From an uncultured Eubacteriales bacterium (lineage in GTDB: Bacteria; Bacillota; Clostridia; Lachnospirales; Lachnospiraceae), in the NCBI GenBank assembly GCA_900544525.1, contig UQVN01000063.1:1-14491 (forward strand): 14,491 nucleotides of DNA, read 5' to 3'. The notes beneath the pieces were generated by a model. That model did not search any database, had not been told where the DNA came from, and saw only the letters and a list, made by a program, of their open reading frames with translations. Numbering within the stretch: the first letter of the stretch is position 1; the number at the start of each line of letters is the position of its first letter. Made by a program: the position numbers and the translations under genes. This document shows positions 7,922-14,491 of this stretch, in pieces.

Positions 7922-7939
7922 TTTGACTGATTAATCAAC
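7922..7939. promoter_or_regulatory. Candidate operator in the regulator leader
   Basis: TTTGACTG-AT-TAATCAAC, with a perfect ten-base palindrome TGATTAATCA at 7928-7937 inside it. It matches the sites before ssnA and arcC best in the right half. Wider arms AGCAGTT (7905-7911) and AACTGCT (7937-7943) add a second inverted repeat around it. It lies about 15 bases downstream of the regulator's -10 box, where a bound protein would block the polymerase. Confidence 0.6.
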
Positions 7940-7953
7940 TGCTCTGTAACTCA

Positions 7954-7981
7954 ATCATACCATAAATTTTTAGAAATGCAA
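7954..7981 (-). promoter_or_regulatory. Promoter of the regulator and ygeXYW
   Basis: Minus-strand -10 TATGAT (7959-7954) has an extended TGG just before it. A partial -35 TTGCAT (7981-7976) lies 16 bases upstream. Transcription would start near 7947, giving a leader of about 64 bases that carries the operator. No other strong promoter was found before ygeX, ygeY or ygeW. Confidence 0.55.
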
Positions 7982-7984
7982 TAC

Positions 7985-8040
7985 CCTTTTTAAAATTTTT
8001 TTTTGGTTCGCTAAAAAATTTTTAGTTATGAAAAAGGAAC
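7985..8040. other. A/T-tract block in the divergent control region
   Basis: Nine T in a row at 7996-8004 and a palindrome CTAAAAA-A-TTTTTAG at 8011-8025 lie between the two divergent promoters. Phased A-tracts of this kind usually make curved DNA and can act as UP elements or help loop two operators together. No T-run-backed hairpin of terminator quality points either way. The function is inferred. Confidence 0.4.
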
Positions 8041-8102
8041 AATAAAAATCTTCTTATTAATAGGGAGATTATAAAAAAGTTCTAAAGTATTTAAAATAAT
8101 GA

Positions 8103-8131
8103 TTGAAGTTTTACGTCAAATATGATATAAC
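8103..8131 (+). promoter_or_regulatory. Promoter of ssnA
   Basis: -35 TTGAAG (8103-8108) and -10 TATAAC (8126-8131), 17 bases apart. Transcription would start near 8138, just before the palindrome at 8142-8159. Confidence 0.6.
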
Positions 8132-8141
8132 ATAGATATAG

Positions 8142-8159
8142 ATTGATTAACTAATCAAT
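8142..8159. promoter_or_regulatory. Candidate operator at the ssnA start site
   Basis: ATTGATTA-AC-TAATCAAT: two perfect eight-base inverted halves around a two-base centre. It begins 11 bases after the -10 box, covering about +5 to +22. It is the cleanest of the three sites and shares ATTGATTA exactly with the arcC site. Confidence 0.7.
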
Positions 8160-8206
8160 TCGTAAGAAGATAGTGAAATATATAGAATGGAAAAGGAGTC
8201 AGGACT

Positions 8207-9538
8207 ATGATTTTAGTAGGAAATGGAAAACTGATTACAAGAGATAGTAGCCATCCTCTTTATGAAGATGGATGCGTAGCAGTCGATGGAAATGTAATTA
8301 AAGAAGTTGGGACAACAAAGGAGTTAAAGGCAAAATACGCAGATGCAGAGTTTATTGATGCAAAAGGTGGTACAATTATGCCAGGTTTTATCAATGCTCA
8401 TAATCACATCTATAGTGCTTTTGCAAGAGGTTTATCCATTAAAGGACATAATCCAAAAAACTTCATGGACATCTTAGAAGGACAATGGTGGAGAATGGAT
8501 CGCCTTTTAACAAATGTGGAAAATAAATACAGTGCCTATGCTACTTACATGGAAGGAATTAAATGTGGTGTTACAACAGTATTTGATCACCATGCAAGTT
8601 ATGGAGAGATTCAAGATAGCTTATTTACAATCAGTGATGTAGCAAAGGATTTAGGTGTTCGTACTTGCCTATGTTATGAAGTTTCTGACCGCGATGGAGA
8701 AGAAAAAATGAGAGCGTCTGTTCTTGAAAATGAAGCTTTTATGAAGGCAACATTAAAAGATGACTCCGATATGCAAAAAGGTATGATGGGAATGCATGCG
8801 CCATTCACATTAAGCAATAAAACTTTAGAATTCTGTGCAGAACATAAACCAGAAGAATACGGATATCATATTCATGTAGCAGAAGGATTAGCAGATGTTT
8901 ATGATTCTTTAGAAAAGTACAATAAACGTTGTGTAGAAAGACTATTCGATATGGGAATCCTTGGTGAAAAAACAATTGCAGGACATTGCATCCATATCAA
9001 TGAAAGAGAAATGGAAATTCTTGCAAAAACAAATACAATGGTTGTACATAATCCAGAATCTAATATGGGAAATGCTGTTGGTTGTGGCCCAGTATTAAAA
9101 ATGTTAGAAAAAGGTGTTTTAGTAGGGCTTGGAACAGATGGTTATACAAATGATATGACAGAATCTTTCAAAGTTGCAAATATTATTCACAAACATAATC
9201 TTTGCAATCCAACGGTTGCTTGGGGAGAATCTGCTCAGATGTTATTTGATAATAATCCACAAATTGCAGCACGCTATTTTGAAAAACCATTAGGTGTTAT
9301 TAAAGAAGGTGCATATGCGGATATTATTGTTACAGACTACGATCCATATACAGAGATGACAGAGTCTAACATTAATTCTCATGTTTTATTTGGTATGCAA
9401 GGAAGATCTGTTGTTACAACAATGATCAATGGTAAAGTTGTGTACAAAGATCGCGAATTCGTAAATGTAGATGAAAAAGCTATGATGGCAAAAATCCGCG
9501 AAGTATCTAAAAACTACTGGAACAAAATTAACGCATAA
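8207..9538 (+). CDS. ssnA: SsnA-type amidohydrolase
   Basis: A metal-dependent amidohydrolase or deaminase of the guanine deaminase/chlorohydrolase group, 443 residues and so the same size as E. coli SsnA. Metal-site residues are visible: NAHNH (His65, His67), HIHVAEG (His223 with Glu226 as probable acid/base), AGHCIH (His260/His263) and LGTDG (Asp311). These suit hydrolysis of a cyclic amidine or amide bond. In this cluster it probably deaminates or opens a purine-derived ring; the exact substrate is unproven. AGGAG lies 8 bases before the ATG. It is the first gene of the rightward arm and has a clear promoter with an operator at its start site. A terminator lies at 9666-9707, so ygfK needs its own promoter or some read-through. 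Confidence 0.92.
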   Translation: MILVGNGKLITRDSSHPLYEDGCVAVDGNVIKEVGTTKELKAKYADAEFIDAKGGTIMPGFINAHNHIYSAFARGLSIKGHNPKNFMDILEGQWWRMDRLLTNVENKYSAYATYMEGIKCGVTTVFDHHASYGEIQDSLFTISDVAKDLGVRTCLCYEVSDRDGEEKMRASVLENEAFMKATLKDDSDMQKGMMGMHAPFTLSNKTLEFCAEHKPEEYGYHIHVAEGLADVYDSLEKYNKRCVERLFDMGILGEKTIAGHCIHINEREMEILAKTNTMVVHNPESNMGNAVGCGPVLKMLEKGVLVGLGTDGYTNDMTESFKVANIIHKHNLCNPTVAWGESAQMLFDNNPQIAARYFEKPLGVIKEGAYADIIVTDYDPYTEMTESNINSHVLFGMQGRSVVTTMINGKVVYKDREFVNVDEKAMMAKIREVSKNYWNKINA

Positions 9539-9607
9539 TTTTATTTACATCAATGAAGGAACGTAATTGCTAGTTTATTTTTATATTTGCAAAAGATAAA
9601 GAAAATG

Positions 9608-9649
9608 AAAAGCATGCTATGCAAGCATTTTTGTTTGAACTATGCTTTT
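9608..9649 (+). other. Weak stem-loop after ssnA
   Basis: AAAAGCAT (9608-9615) can pair with ATGCTTTT (9642-9649) around a loop of about 26 bases that itself contains GCATGC and GCAAGC words. It sits before the ssnA terminator in the 337-base ssnA-ygfK gap. The stem is modest and the function unknown. Confidence 0.35.
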
Positions 9650-9665
9650 AATGCAAATAAGAAAG

Positions 9666-9707
9666 AAAAAATGGGAGCAAGAGTATTTCTTATTACTCCT
9701 ATTTTTT
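9666..9707 (+). terminator. Rho-independent terminator after ssnA
   Basis: AAAAAATGGGAG (9666-9677) pairs over twelve positions, with one G-T wobble, with CTCCTATTTTTT (9696-9707) around an 18-base loop; the last six bases are T. It lies 127 bases after the ssnA stop codon. Confidence 0.75.
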
Positions 9708-9720
9708 CCGTGTTTATACA

Positions 9721-9806
9721 AAAGTGACGAATCATGAAGGAGTATTTATGCTTTTCTATGACTCGTGATAAACTTGCATCGTGTGTTTGTTATTGTTGAT
9801 GCTTTT
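9721..9806 (+). other. Possible structured segment upstream of ygfK
   Basis: After the ssnA terminator, ACGA-A-TCAT (9727-9735) can pair with ATGA-C-TCGT (9758-9766), and GCATC (9776-9780) with GATGC (9798-9802). The word ATGCTTTT occurs at 9748-9755 and 9799-9806, as well as at 9642-9649. No known riboswitch consensus was seen. If transcription starts at the TATAAT near 9844, this stretch is not in the ygfK mRNA and would instead be upstream DNA where a regulator could bind. Confidence 0.3.
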
Positions 9807-9843
9807 CATGTAAATGAGAGAATGAAGTGAGTTTCAGAGTATA

Positions 9844-9849
9844 TATAAT
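9844..9849 (+). promoter_or_regulatory. -10 box of a probable ygfK promoter
   Basis: A perfect TATAAT, 26 bases before the ygfK ATG and just ahead of AAGGAGG. The expected -35 position (about 9821-9826, AATGAA) is poor, so the promoter may be weak or depend on an activator. No copy of the ATTGATTA palindrome is present here. Confidence 0.45.
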
Positions 9850-9875
9850 AGTAGAAATTTAAGGAGGTAACGACC

Positions 9876-12860
9876 ATGGGTGACAAAATGAGATTGATCC
9901 CTTTTGGCCAGTTAATGAACTGGGTATTAACAGAAAAAGAACAGAAAGGAAGCATTTTTGGAGTAAATCACTTTTATAAAGCAAATCCATCAAAAACTCT
10001 TCCAATCTTTAAAGAAAAAATAGAAACACCAGTTGGACCAGCTGCTGGACCAGCAACACAGTTAGCACAAAATATTATCGCTTCTTATGTAGCGGGTGCT
10101 AGATTTTTTGAAGTAAAAACAGTACAGGTTATGGATGGTGATGAACTTTCTGCTTGTGTTATGAAACCTTGTATTGATGCAAGAGATGAATGTTATAATA
10201 CAGAATGGTCAACAGAATTATTTGTACCAGAGGCATTTGAAGAATATGTAAAAGGTTGGTTTGCATGTAAGTTATTGGCAAAAGAATTTGGCTTTGGTGA
10301 TCCAAATGGCTTCGTATTTAATATGAGTGTTGGTTATGATTATGCCGGCATCACAACTGAAAAAGTTGATAATTATATTGAAGGAATGAGAGATGCTAGC
10401 CAAACAGAGATCTTTAAAGAATGTAAAGCATGGGCATTAGCAAACTTAAATCGTTTTAAAAACGTAGATGCAGAATATGTAGAATCTATTTCTCCAGTTG
10501 TTAGTGACTCTATTACACTTTCTACATTACATGGATGTCCTCCAAGCGAAATCGAAAAGATTTCTACATATTTAATTACAGAAAAAGGATTAAATACATT
10601 TATTAAATGTAACCCAACTCTTCTTGGATATGAATTTGCAAGAAAAACAATGGATGAAATGGGTTACGATTACATGGATTTTGATGATTTCCATTTCAAA
10701 GATGATTTACAATATGAAGATGCAATTCCAATGTTTAAACGTTTAATGGCTCTTTGTGAAGAAAGAGGATTAGAATTTGGTGTTAAAATCACAAATACAT
10801 TCCCAGTTAACAATCCAAAAGACGTGATGGCAGCAGACGAAATGTATATGTCTGGTAAAGCATTATTCCCATTAAGTATTTCTTTAGCAGATAAATTATC
10901 AAAAGAATTTAATGGAAAACTTCGTATTTCTTATTCTGGTGGTGCAGATTACTTCAATATTGATAGAATTTTTGCATCCAATGTATGGCCAATTACAATG
11001 GCAACTACTTTATTAAAAACTGGTGGATATAATCGTTTTAAACAAGTTGCAGAGCTTCTTGATAAAATGGAATATAAAAAATTCGAAGCAACTGATGTGC
11101 AGAAATTAAGTGAATTAGCAGAGTCTTCTAAAACAGATAAACATCACTTAAAACCAATTAAACCAATTCCAGAACGTAAAATTGAAGATAAAGTGCCTTT
11201 AACAGACTGCTTTATCGCTCCATGTACAGAAGGATGTCCAATTCATCAAGATATTCCAAGTTATGTTGCTTACGTTGGAGAAGGAAAATATTTAGAAGCA
11301 TTAAAAGTGATCACAGATAAGAACCCATTACCATTTGTAACAGGTACAATCTGTAATCATAGATGTATGACAAAATGTACACGTAATTTCTATGAAGAAT
11401 CTGTTGAAATTCGTGCAGCAAAACTTGTAGCGGCTAAAAATGCGTATGATAAATTAATGGAAGAACTTCCACAAGTTGTATTAGAAGGAAAAGCAAAGGT
11501 TGCAATTATCGGTGGTGGTCCTGCTGGTATGGCAGCTGCATACTTCTTAGGAAGATATGGAGTAAAATCAACAATCTTTGAAAAGAGAGATTCTTTAGGT
11601 GGAGTTGTAAAACACGTTATTCCAGAATTCCGTATTTCTTCAGAAGACATCGATAGAGATGTTCAGCTTGTAGAAAGAATGGGTGCAGAAGTTAAATTAA
11701 ATACAGAAGTTTCTTCTATTGAAGAATTAAAAGCACAGGGATATGAATACTTCTTATTTGCAACAGGTGCTTGGAAACCAGGTACAGTTGAATTAGAAAA
11801 AGGGGAAGCTATTGATGTTCTTGAATTCTTAGAAGCTTGTAAGAAAAATCCAGAGACAGTAAATGTTGGTAAAAATGTAGTTGTAGTTGGTGCTGGTAAT
11901 ACAGCAATGGATACAGCAAGAGTTGCAAAACGTCTTCCAGGTGTTGAAAAAGTAACGATTGTTTATAGAAGAACGAAAAAATATATGCCTGCAGATGAAG
12001 AAGAATTAGTATTTGCAATTGAAGATGGCGTTGAATTCTTAGAATTAGCTGCTCCAAAATCATTAGAAGATGGAAAATTAGTTTGTGTTAAAATGGTACT
12101 TGGTGAACCAGATGCATCAGGAAGACGTTCCCCAGTTGCAACAGATGAATTAATTACTGTTGACTGTGATACAGTTATTGCGGCTGTTGGTGAAAAGGTT
12201 GATACAGAATTATACTCTGAAAATGGAGTAACTGTTACGAAAAAAGTATTTGGAACAAACGTGAAAAATGTTTATGCAGTTGGTGATGCTTTAAGAGGAC
12301 CAGCAACAGTTGTAGAAGCAATTGCAGATGCACAAAGAGCTGCTCTTACAATTGCAGCAGAAGAAAAAGCAAAAGTTCAGCCAGCGATTGCAGGTTATGA
12401 TTATAAAGAAGAAGATTGCAGAGCCAAAAAAGGTATTCTTGCAATGCCAGAAGCTCCAGAAAAAGAATCTAATCGTTGCTTAAGCTGTTCTTGTGTATGT
12501 GAAAACTGTGTAGATGTATGTCCAAACCGTGCTAACATCTCTATTCGTACAGCAGATGGCAAGTTACAGATTGTACATATGGATGGTATGTGTAATGAAT
12601 GTGGTAACTGTAGAACATTCTGCCCATACAGCAGTGCTCCATACTTAGACAAATTTACATATTTTAATGATGTGGCAGATTTTGAAGATAGCAAAAACCA
12701 AGGATTTACAGTTCTTGATAAAGAGAATAAAAAGATCCGTGTTCGTTTAGCTGGCGAAGTATTTGATACAGAGTTAGGAGCTACAGAAACAAAACTTCCA
12801 AAAGATTTAGAAAATATTGTATTTGCAATGTTTGATACTTATAGTTATTTATTAAGATAA
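9876..12860 (+). CDS. ygfK: YgfK-type FAD/FeS oxidoreductase
   Basis: A 994-residue multidomain enzyme, often labelled 'putative selenate reductase subunit YgfK'. Residues 1 to about 420 form a dihydroorotate-dehydrogenase-like barrel (PVGPAAGPATQ near the start, LHGCPPSEIEK, GVKITNTFPVNNP). A GltD-like [4Fe-4S] region follows with Cys450, Cys454, Cys493, Cys497 and Cys501. Next come an FAD-binding GGGPAG (546-551), a second Rossmann GAGNTA (672-677) for NAD(P)H, and a C-terminal 2[4Fe-4S] ferredoxin domain with Cys at 868, 871, 873, 875, 878, 882 and 906, 909, 912, 916. These are the parts of dihydropyrimidine dehydrogenase in a different order, which favours reduction of a purine-type ring over selenate reduction; this is inference backed by the reported role of the cluster in anaerobic urate use. 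AAGGAGG lies 8 bases before the ATG. Confidence 0.92.
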   Translation: MGDKMRLIPFGQLMNWVLTEKEQKGSIFGVNHFYKANPSKTLPIFKEKIETPVGPAAGPATQLAQNIIASYVAGARFFEVKTVQVMDGDELSACVMKPCIDARDECYNTEWSTELFVPEAFEEYVKGWFACKLLAKEFGFGDPNGFVFNMSVGYDYAGITTEKVDNYIEGMRDASQTEIFKECKAWALANLNRFKNVDAEYVESISPVVSDSITLSTLHGCPPSEIEKISTYLITEKGLNTFIKCNPTLLGYEFARKTMDEMGYDYMDFDDFHFKDDLQYEDAIPMFKRLMALCEERGLEFGVKITNTFPVNNPKDVMAADEMYMSGKALFPLSISLADKLSKEFNGKLRISYSGGADYFNIDRIFASNVWPITMATTLLKTGGYNRFKQVAELLDKMEYKKFEATDVQKLSELAESSKTDKHHLKPIKPIPERKIEDKVPLTDCFIAPCTEGCPIHQDIPSYVAYVGEGKYLEALKVITDKNPLPFVTGTICNHRCMTKCTRNFYEESVEIRAAKLVAAKNAYDKLMEELPQVVLEGKAKVAIIGGGPAGMAAAYFLGRYGVKSTIFEKRDSLGGVVKHVIPEFRISSEDIDRDVQLVERMGAEVKLNTEVSSIEELKAQGYEYFLFATGAWKPGTVELEKGEAIDVLEFLEACKKNPETVNVGKNVVVVGAGNTAMDTARVAKRLPGVEKVTIVYRRTKKYMPADEEELVFAIEDGVEFLELAAPKSLEDGKLVCVKMVLGEPDASGRRSPVATDELITVDCDTVIAAVGEKVDTELYSENGVTVTKKVFGTNVKNVYAVGDALRGPATVVEAIADAQRAALTIAAEEKAKVQPAIAGYDYKEEDCRAKKGILAMPEAPEKESNRCLSCSCVCENCVDVCPNRANISIRTADGKLQIVHMDGMCNECGNCRTFCPYSSAPYLDKFTYFNDVADFEDSKNQGFTVLDKENKKIRVRLAGEVFDTELGATETKLPKDLENIVFAMFDTYSYLLR

Positions 12861-12875
12861 TTTCATTTATGAAAA

Positions 12876-12951
12876 AGGACAGTCAAAAGCTACGTTTTAA
12901 GGTTTATGATGACTGCCTGTGAATATGAAAAGTAAGCTTTGTGAGCTTTTC
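12876..12951 (+). other. Two hairpins downstream of ygfK
   Basis: AGG(A)CAGTCA (12876-12885) pairs with TGACTGCCT (12910-12918), with one bulged base. GAAAAG (12927-12932) pairs with CTTTTC (12946-12951) around AAGCTT-containing sequence. Neither has a good T-run. With the next hairpin they make a tandem 3'-end structure after ygfK. Confidence 0.4.
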
Positions 12952-12960
12952 AGAGTTGGA

Positions 12961-12991
12961 GATGGGAAACACTTTTTATGTGTTTCTCATC
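12961..12991 (+). repeat. Hairpin of a two-copy dispersed family (copy 2)
   Basis: GATGGGAAACAC (12961-12972) pairs with GTGTTTCTCATC (12980-12991) over 12 positions with one G-T wobble. The loop is TTTTTAT, as in copy 1 at 1964-2000. The tail TTATT then A-rich sequence is a poor terminator signal, although the stem is strong enough to be one. It sits in the ygfK-hyuA gap. Confidence 0.6.
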
Positions 12992-13055
12992 TTATTAAAA
13001 AATAAAAATAGTTCTATACGGTTTCAAATACAAGGGCTATTTGGAATATTGTTTG

Positions 13056-13061
13056 TATAAT
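13056..13061 (+). promoter_or_regulatory. -10 box of a possible hyuA promoter
   Basis: A perfect TATAAT about 31 bases before the hyuA ATG. TTGGAA at 13041-13046 is too close to be its -35, and no good hexamer lies at 16-18 bases. A separate hyuA start is therefore possible but weakly supported; read-through from ygfK past the hairpins is the alternative. Confidence 0.35.
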
Positions 13062-13092
13062 AATTAACAAAGATTTAGAAAGAAGGATGTGT

Positions 13093-14457
13093 ATGAAGTT
13101 AATTAAAGGCGGAACAATTGTAACTGGAAAAAGAAAATTTCAAGCTGATATTATGATAGAAGATAATAAAATTACAGCCATTGGAGAAAATTTGTTTGGT
13201 GCAGATGAAGTCATTGATGCTTCTGGTTGCTATGTGTTTGCAGGGTTTATTGATCCACATACGCATTTTGAATTGGATACAGGTGCAACCGTATCACCAG
13301 ATGATTTTTATCATGGTACAAAGGCAGCTATTATTGGCGGAACAACAACAGTAATTGATTTTGCAACAGCGTTCCGTGGAGAAAGTTTAAAAGAGGGATT
13401 AGAAAACTGGCATAAAATGTCGGATGGAAAATCTTCTTGTAATTATGCATATCATATGGCTTTTACAGAATGGAATGATTCCTTAAAAAAAGAAATCAAA
13501 GATATGGCAGATGCTGGAGTTACCTCTTTTAAAGTTTATATGGCGTACGATGCGCTTCGAACAAATAATGAAGAGATCTTAGATATTTTAAGAGAGACAG
13601 GAAAAGTAAGAGGTCTCGTTGGATGTCATTGTGAAGATGACAAAATGATCAAAGAAGGTGTTGAAGAGCAGAAGAAGTTAGGCCATAATACACCAGCAGC
13701 ACATCCAATTTCTAAGCCAGCACAAGCAGAAGCGAAAGCGGTAAAAGAATATTTAGAATTAGGGAAAAAAGCAGGAGTTCCAGTATGTGTCGTTCATTTG
13801 AGCACAAAATTGGGGTTAGAAGAAATTAGAAAAGCAAGAGCGGAAGGTCAAAAAGTGTTTGTAGAGACTTGTCCACAATATTTGTTATTTACAGATGAAG
13901 TGTATTCCTTACCAAATTATGAAGGAGCTAAATATATTATTTCTCCACCTCTTAGAAAGCAAGAGGATATAGATGCACTTTGGGAAGCAATTGAGAATGG
14001 AGAAGTTGATACAATCGCAACCGATCAATGTAGCTTTAATTTTGAGGGACAAAAGACACTTGGAAAAGATGATTTTACGAAAATTCCAGGAGGAATGCCA
14101 GGTGTAGAAAATCGAGTAGAACTTCTTTATACTTATGGTGTCGAAGAAGGAAGAATTTCCTTAGAACAATTTAGTGAACTTTGTTCAGAAAATGTAGCAA
14201 AACAATATGGAATGTATCCACAAAAAGGGGCAATTATGGTCGGAAGTGATGCAGATATTGTTGTATGGGATCCAAGCGTTTCTCATGTGATTCATCAAGA
14301 AAATCAGCATTATAATACAGACTACACTCCATATGAGGGAATTTCAGTAAAGGGGCAAGCAAAACATGTCTTATTAAATGGTGAATTAGTTGTAGAAAAC
14401 GGCCAACTGATTTTAGAAAATAGAGGAAGATATGTAAGTAGAAAAGGCTGTTTTTAG
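13093..14457 (+). CDS. hyuA: Dihydropyrimidinase-like amidohydrolase (YgeZ/HyuA)
   Basis: A cyclic-amide hydrolase of the dihydropyrimidinase/hydantoinase family, 454 residues, close to E. coli YgeZ (461). Metal ligands fit the binuclear site: DPHTHFE (His56, His58), SFKVYMAYD with the lysine that is carbamylated (Lys147), GCHCEDD (His179), VVHLS (His235) and ATDQCSF (Asp311). The usual DHCxF reads DQCSF here. It probably opens a reduced ring made by the YgfK step, giving a ureido acid for the YgeY/YgeW arm; the substrate is inferred, and dihydropyrimidine or hydantoin hydrolysis is the alternative. An ATG two codons upstream (13087) overlaps the AAGGA ribosome binding site, so the ATG at 13093 was chosen. 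It is the third gene of the rightward arm; 34 bases of unassigned sequence follow to the window edge. Confidence 0.92.
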   Translation: MKLIKGGTIVTGKRKFQADIMIEDNKITAIGENLFGADEVIDASGCYVFAGFIDPHTHFELDTGATVSPDDFYHGTKAAIIGGTTTVIDFATAFRGESLKEGLENWHKMSDGKSSCNYAYHMAFTEWNDSLKKEIKDMADAGVTSFKVYMAYDALRTNNEEILDILRETGKVRGLVGCHCEDDKMIKEGVEEQKKLGHNTPAAHPISKPAQAEAKAVKEYLELGKKAGVPVCVVHLSTKLGLEEIRKARAEGQKVFVETCPQYLLFTDEVYSLPNYEGAKYIISPPLRKQEDIDALWEAIENGEVDTIATDQCSFNFEGQKTLGKDDFTKIPGGMPGVENRVELLYTYGVEEGRISLEQFSELCSENVAKQYGMYPQKGAIMVGSDADIVVWDPSVSHVIHQENQHYNTDYTPYEGISVKGQAKHVLLNGELVVENGQLILENRGRYVSRKGCF

Positions 14458-14491
14458 TCTGTATAAAAATGATAGAAGATAGCGGTTTCTT

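Noticed and set aside
9748..9768. Tiny reading frame MLFYDS with GGAG upstream, before ygfK
   Set aside because: Six codons with no repeated regulatory codon, no attenuator after it, and it lies upstream of the likely ygfK start site; chance is the simpler explanation.
9734..9799. Cys-containing 21-codon frame in the ssnA-ygfK gap
   Set aside because: No ribosome binding site and no recognisable peptide type.
9539..9875. Purine riboswitch before ygfK
   Set aside because: The conserved junction and loop segments of the known purine riboswitch class were not found by eye.
11390..12063. Minus-strand open frames inside ygfK and similar antisense frames in other genes
   Set aside because: They lie opposite well-supported genes, have low-complexity composition and no ribosome binding sites.
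9876..12860. Selenate reductase function for YgfK
   Set aside because: This label comes from a transferred name; there is no molybdopterin subunit in the window and the domains are those of a flavin/FeS ring reductase.
1..14491. CRISPR arrays, tRNAs, rRNAs, insertion sequences, phage genes
   Set aside because: No regular spaced repeats, no cloverleaf-like segments and no transposase or integrase motifs were seen.

Overview
The window looks like a chromosomal segment from a low-GC, anaerobic Firmicute, most likely a gut Lachnospiraceae-type Clostridium relative. I base this on the AT-rich third codon positions, the strong AGGAGG-type ribosome binding sites, the short AT-rich intergenic regions and the enzyme set. 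The genus is inferred and cannot be fixed without a search.

Layout. Positions 1-2070 hold an unrecognised membrane-anchored protein followed by phosphopentomutase (deoB), closed by a strong terminator. From 2181 to 14457 runs a purine/ureide catabolic cluster of the E. coli yge/ygf/ssnA type, split into two divergent arms around a control region at 7884-8206. The leftward arm reads yheO-family regulator, ygeX (diaminopropionate ammonia-lyase), ygeY (M20 hydrolase), ygeW (catabolic transcarbamylase), an intrinsic terminator, then arcC (carbamate kinase). The rightward arm reads ssnA (amidohydrolase), a terminator, ygfK (large FAD/FeS oxidoreductase), then hyuA (dihydropyrimidinase-like amidohydrolase).

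How the genes fit together. The rightward arm holds enzymes suited to reducing and opening a purine ring: YgfK has the same parts as dihydropyrimidine dehydrogenase in a different order, and SsnA and HyuA are ring amidohydrolases. The leftward arm would process the resulting ureides. YgeY and YgeW would remove carbamoyl groups from a diaminopropionate skeleton, YgeX would turn 2,3-diaminopropionate into pyruvate and ammonia, and ArcC would turn carbamoyl phosphate into ATP. Published work has linked this gene set to anaerobic uric acid and purine breakdown by gut bacteria. The order of individual steps given here is inference. No xanthine dehydrogenase and no purine transporter lie in the window.

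The least expected signal is regulatory. Three near-palindromic sites, consensus about WTTGAYTR-N2-TAATCWAY, lie in front of the regulator gene, ssnA and arcC, and nowhere else in recognisable form. They look like operators of the YheO-family regulator. A second unexplained pattern is a hairpin family downstream of deoB and ygfK that shares loop, inner stem and flank while its outer stem changes on both sides and still pairs. I found no tRNA, rRNA, CRISPR array, insertion sequence or phage gene.
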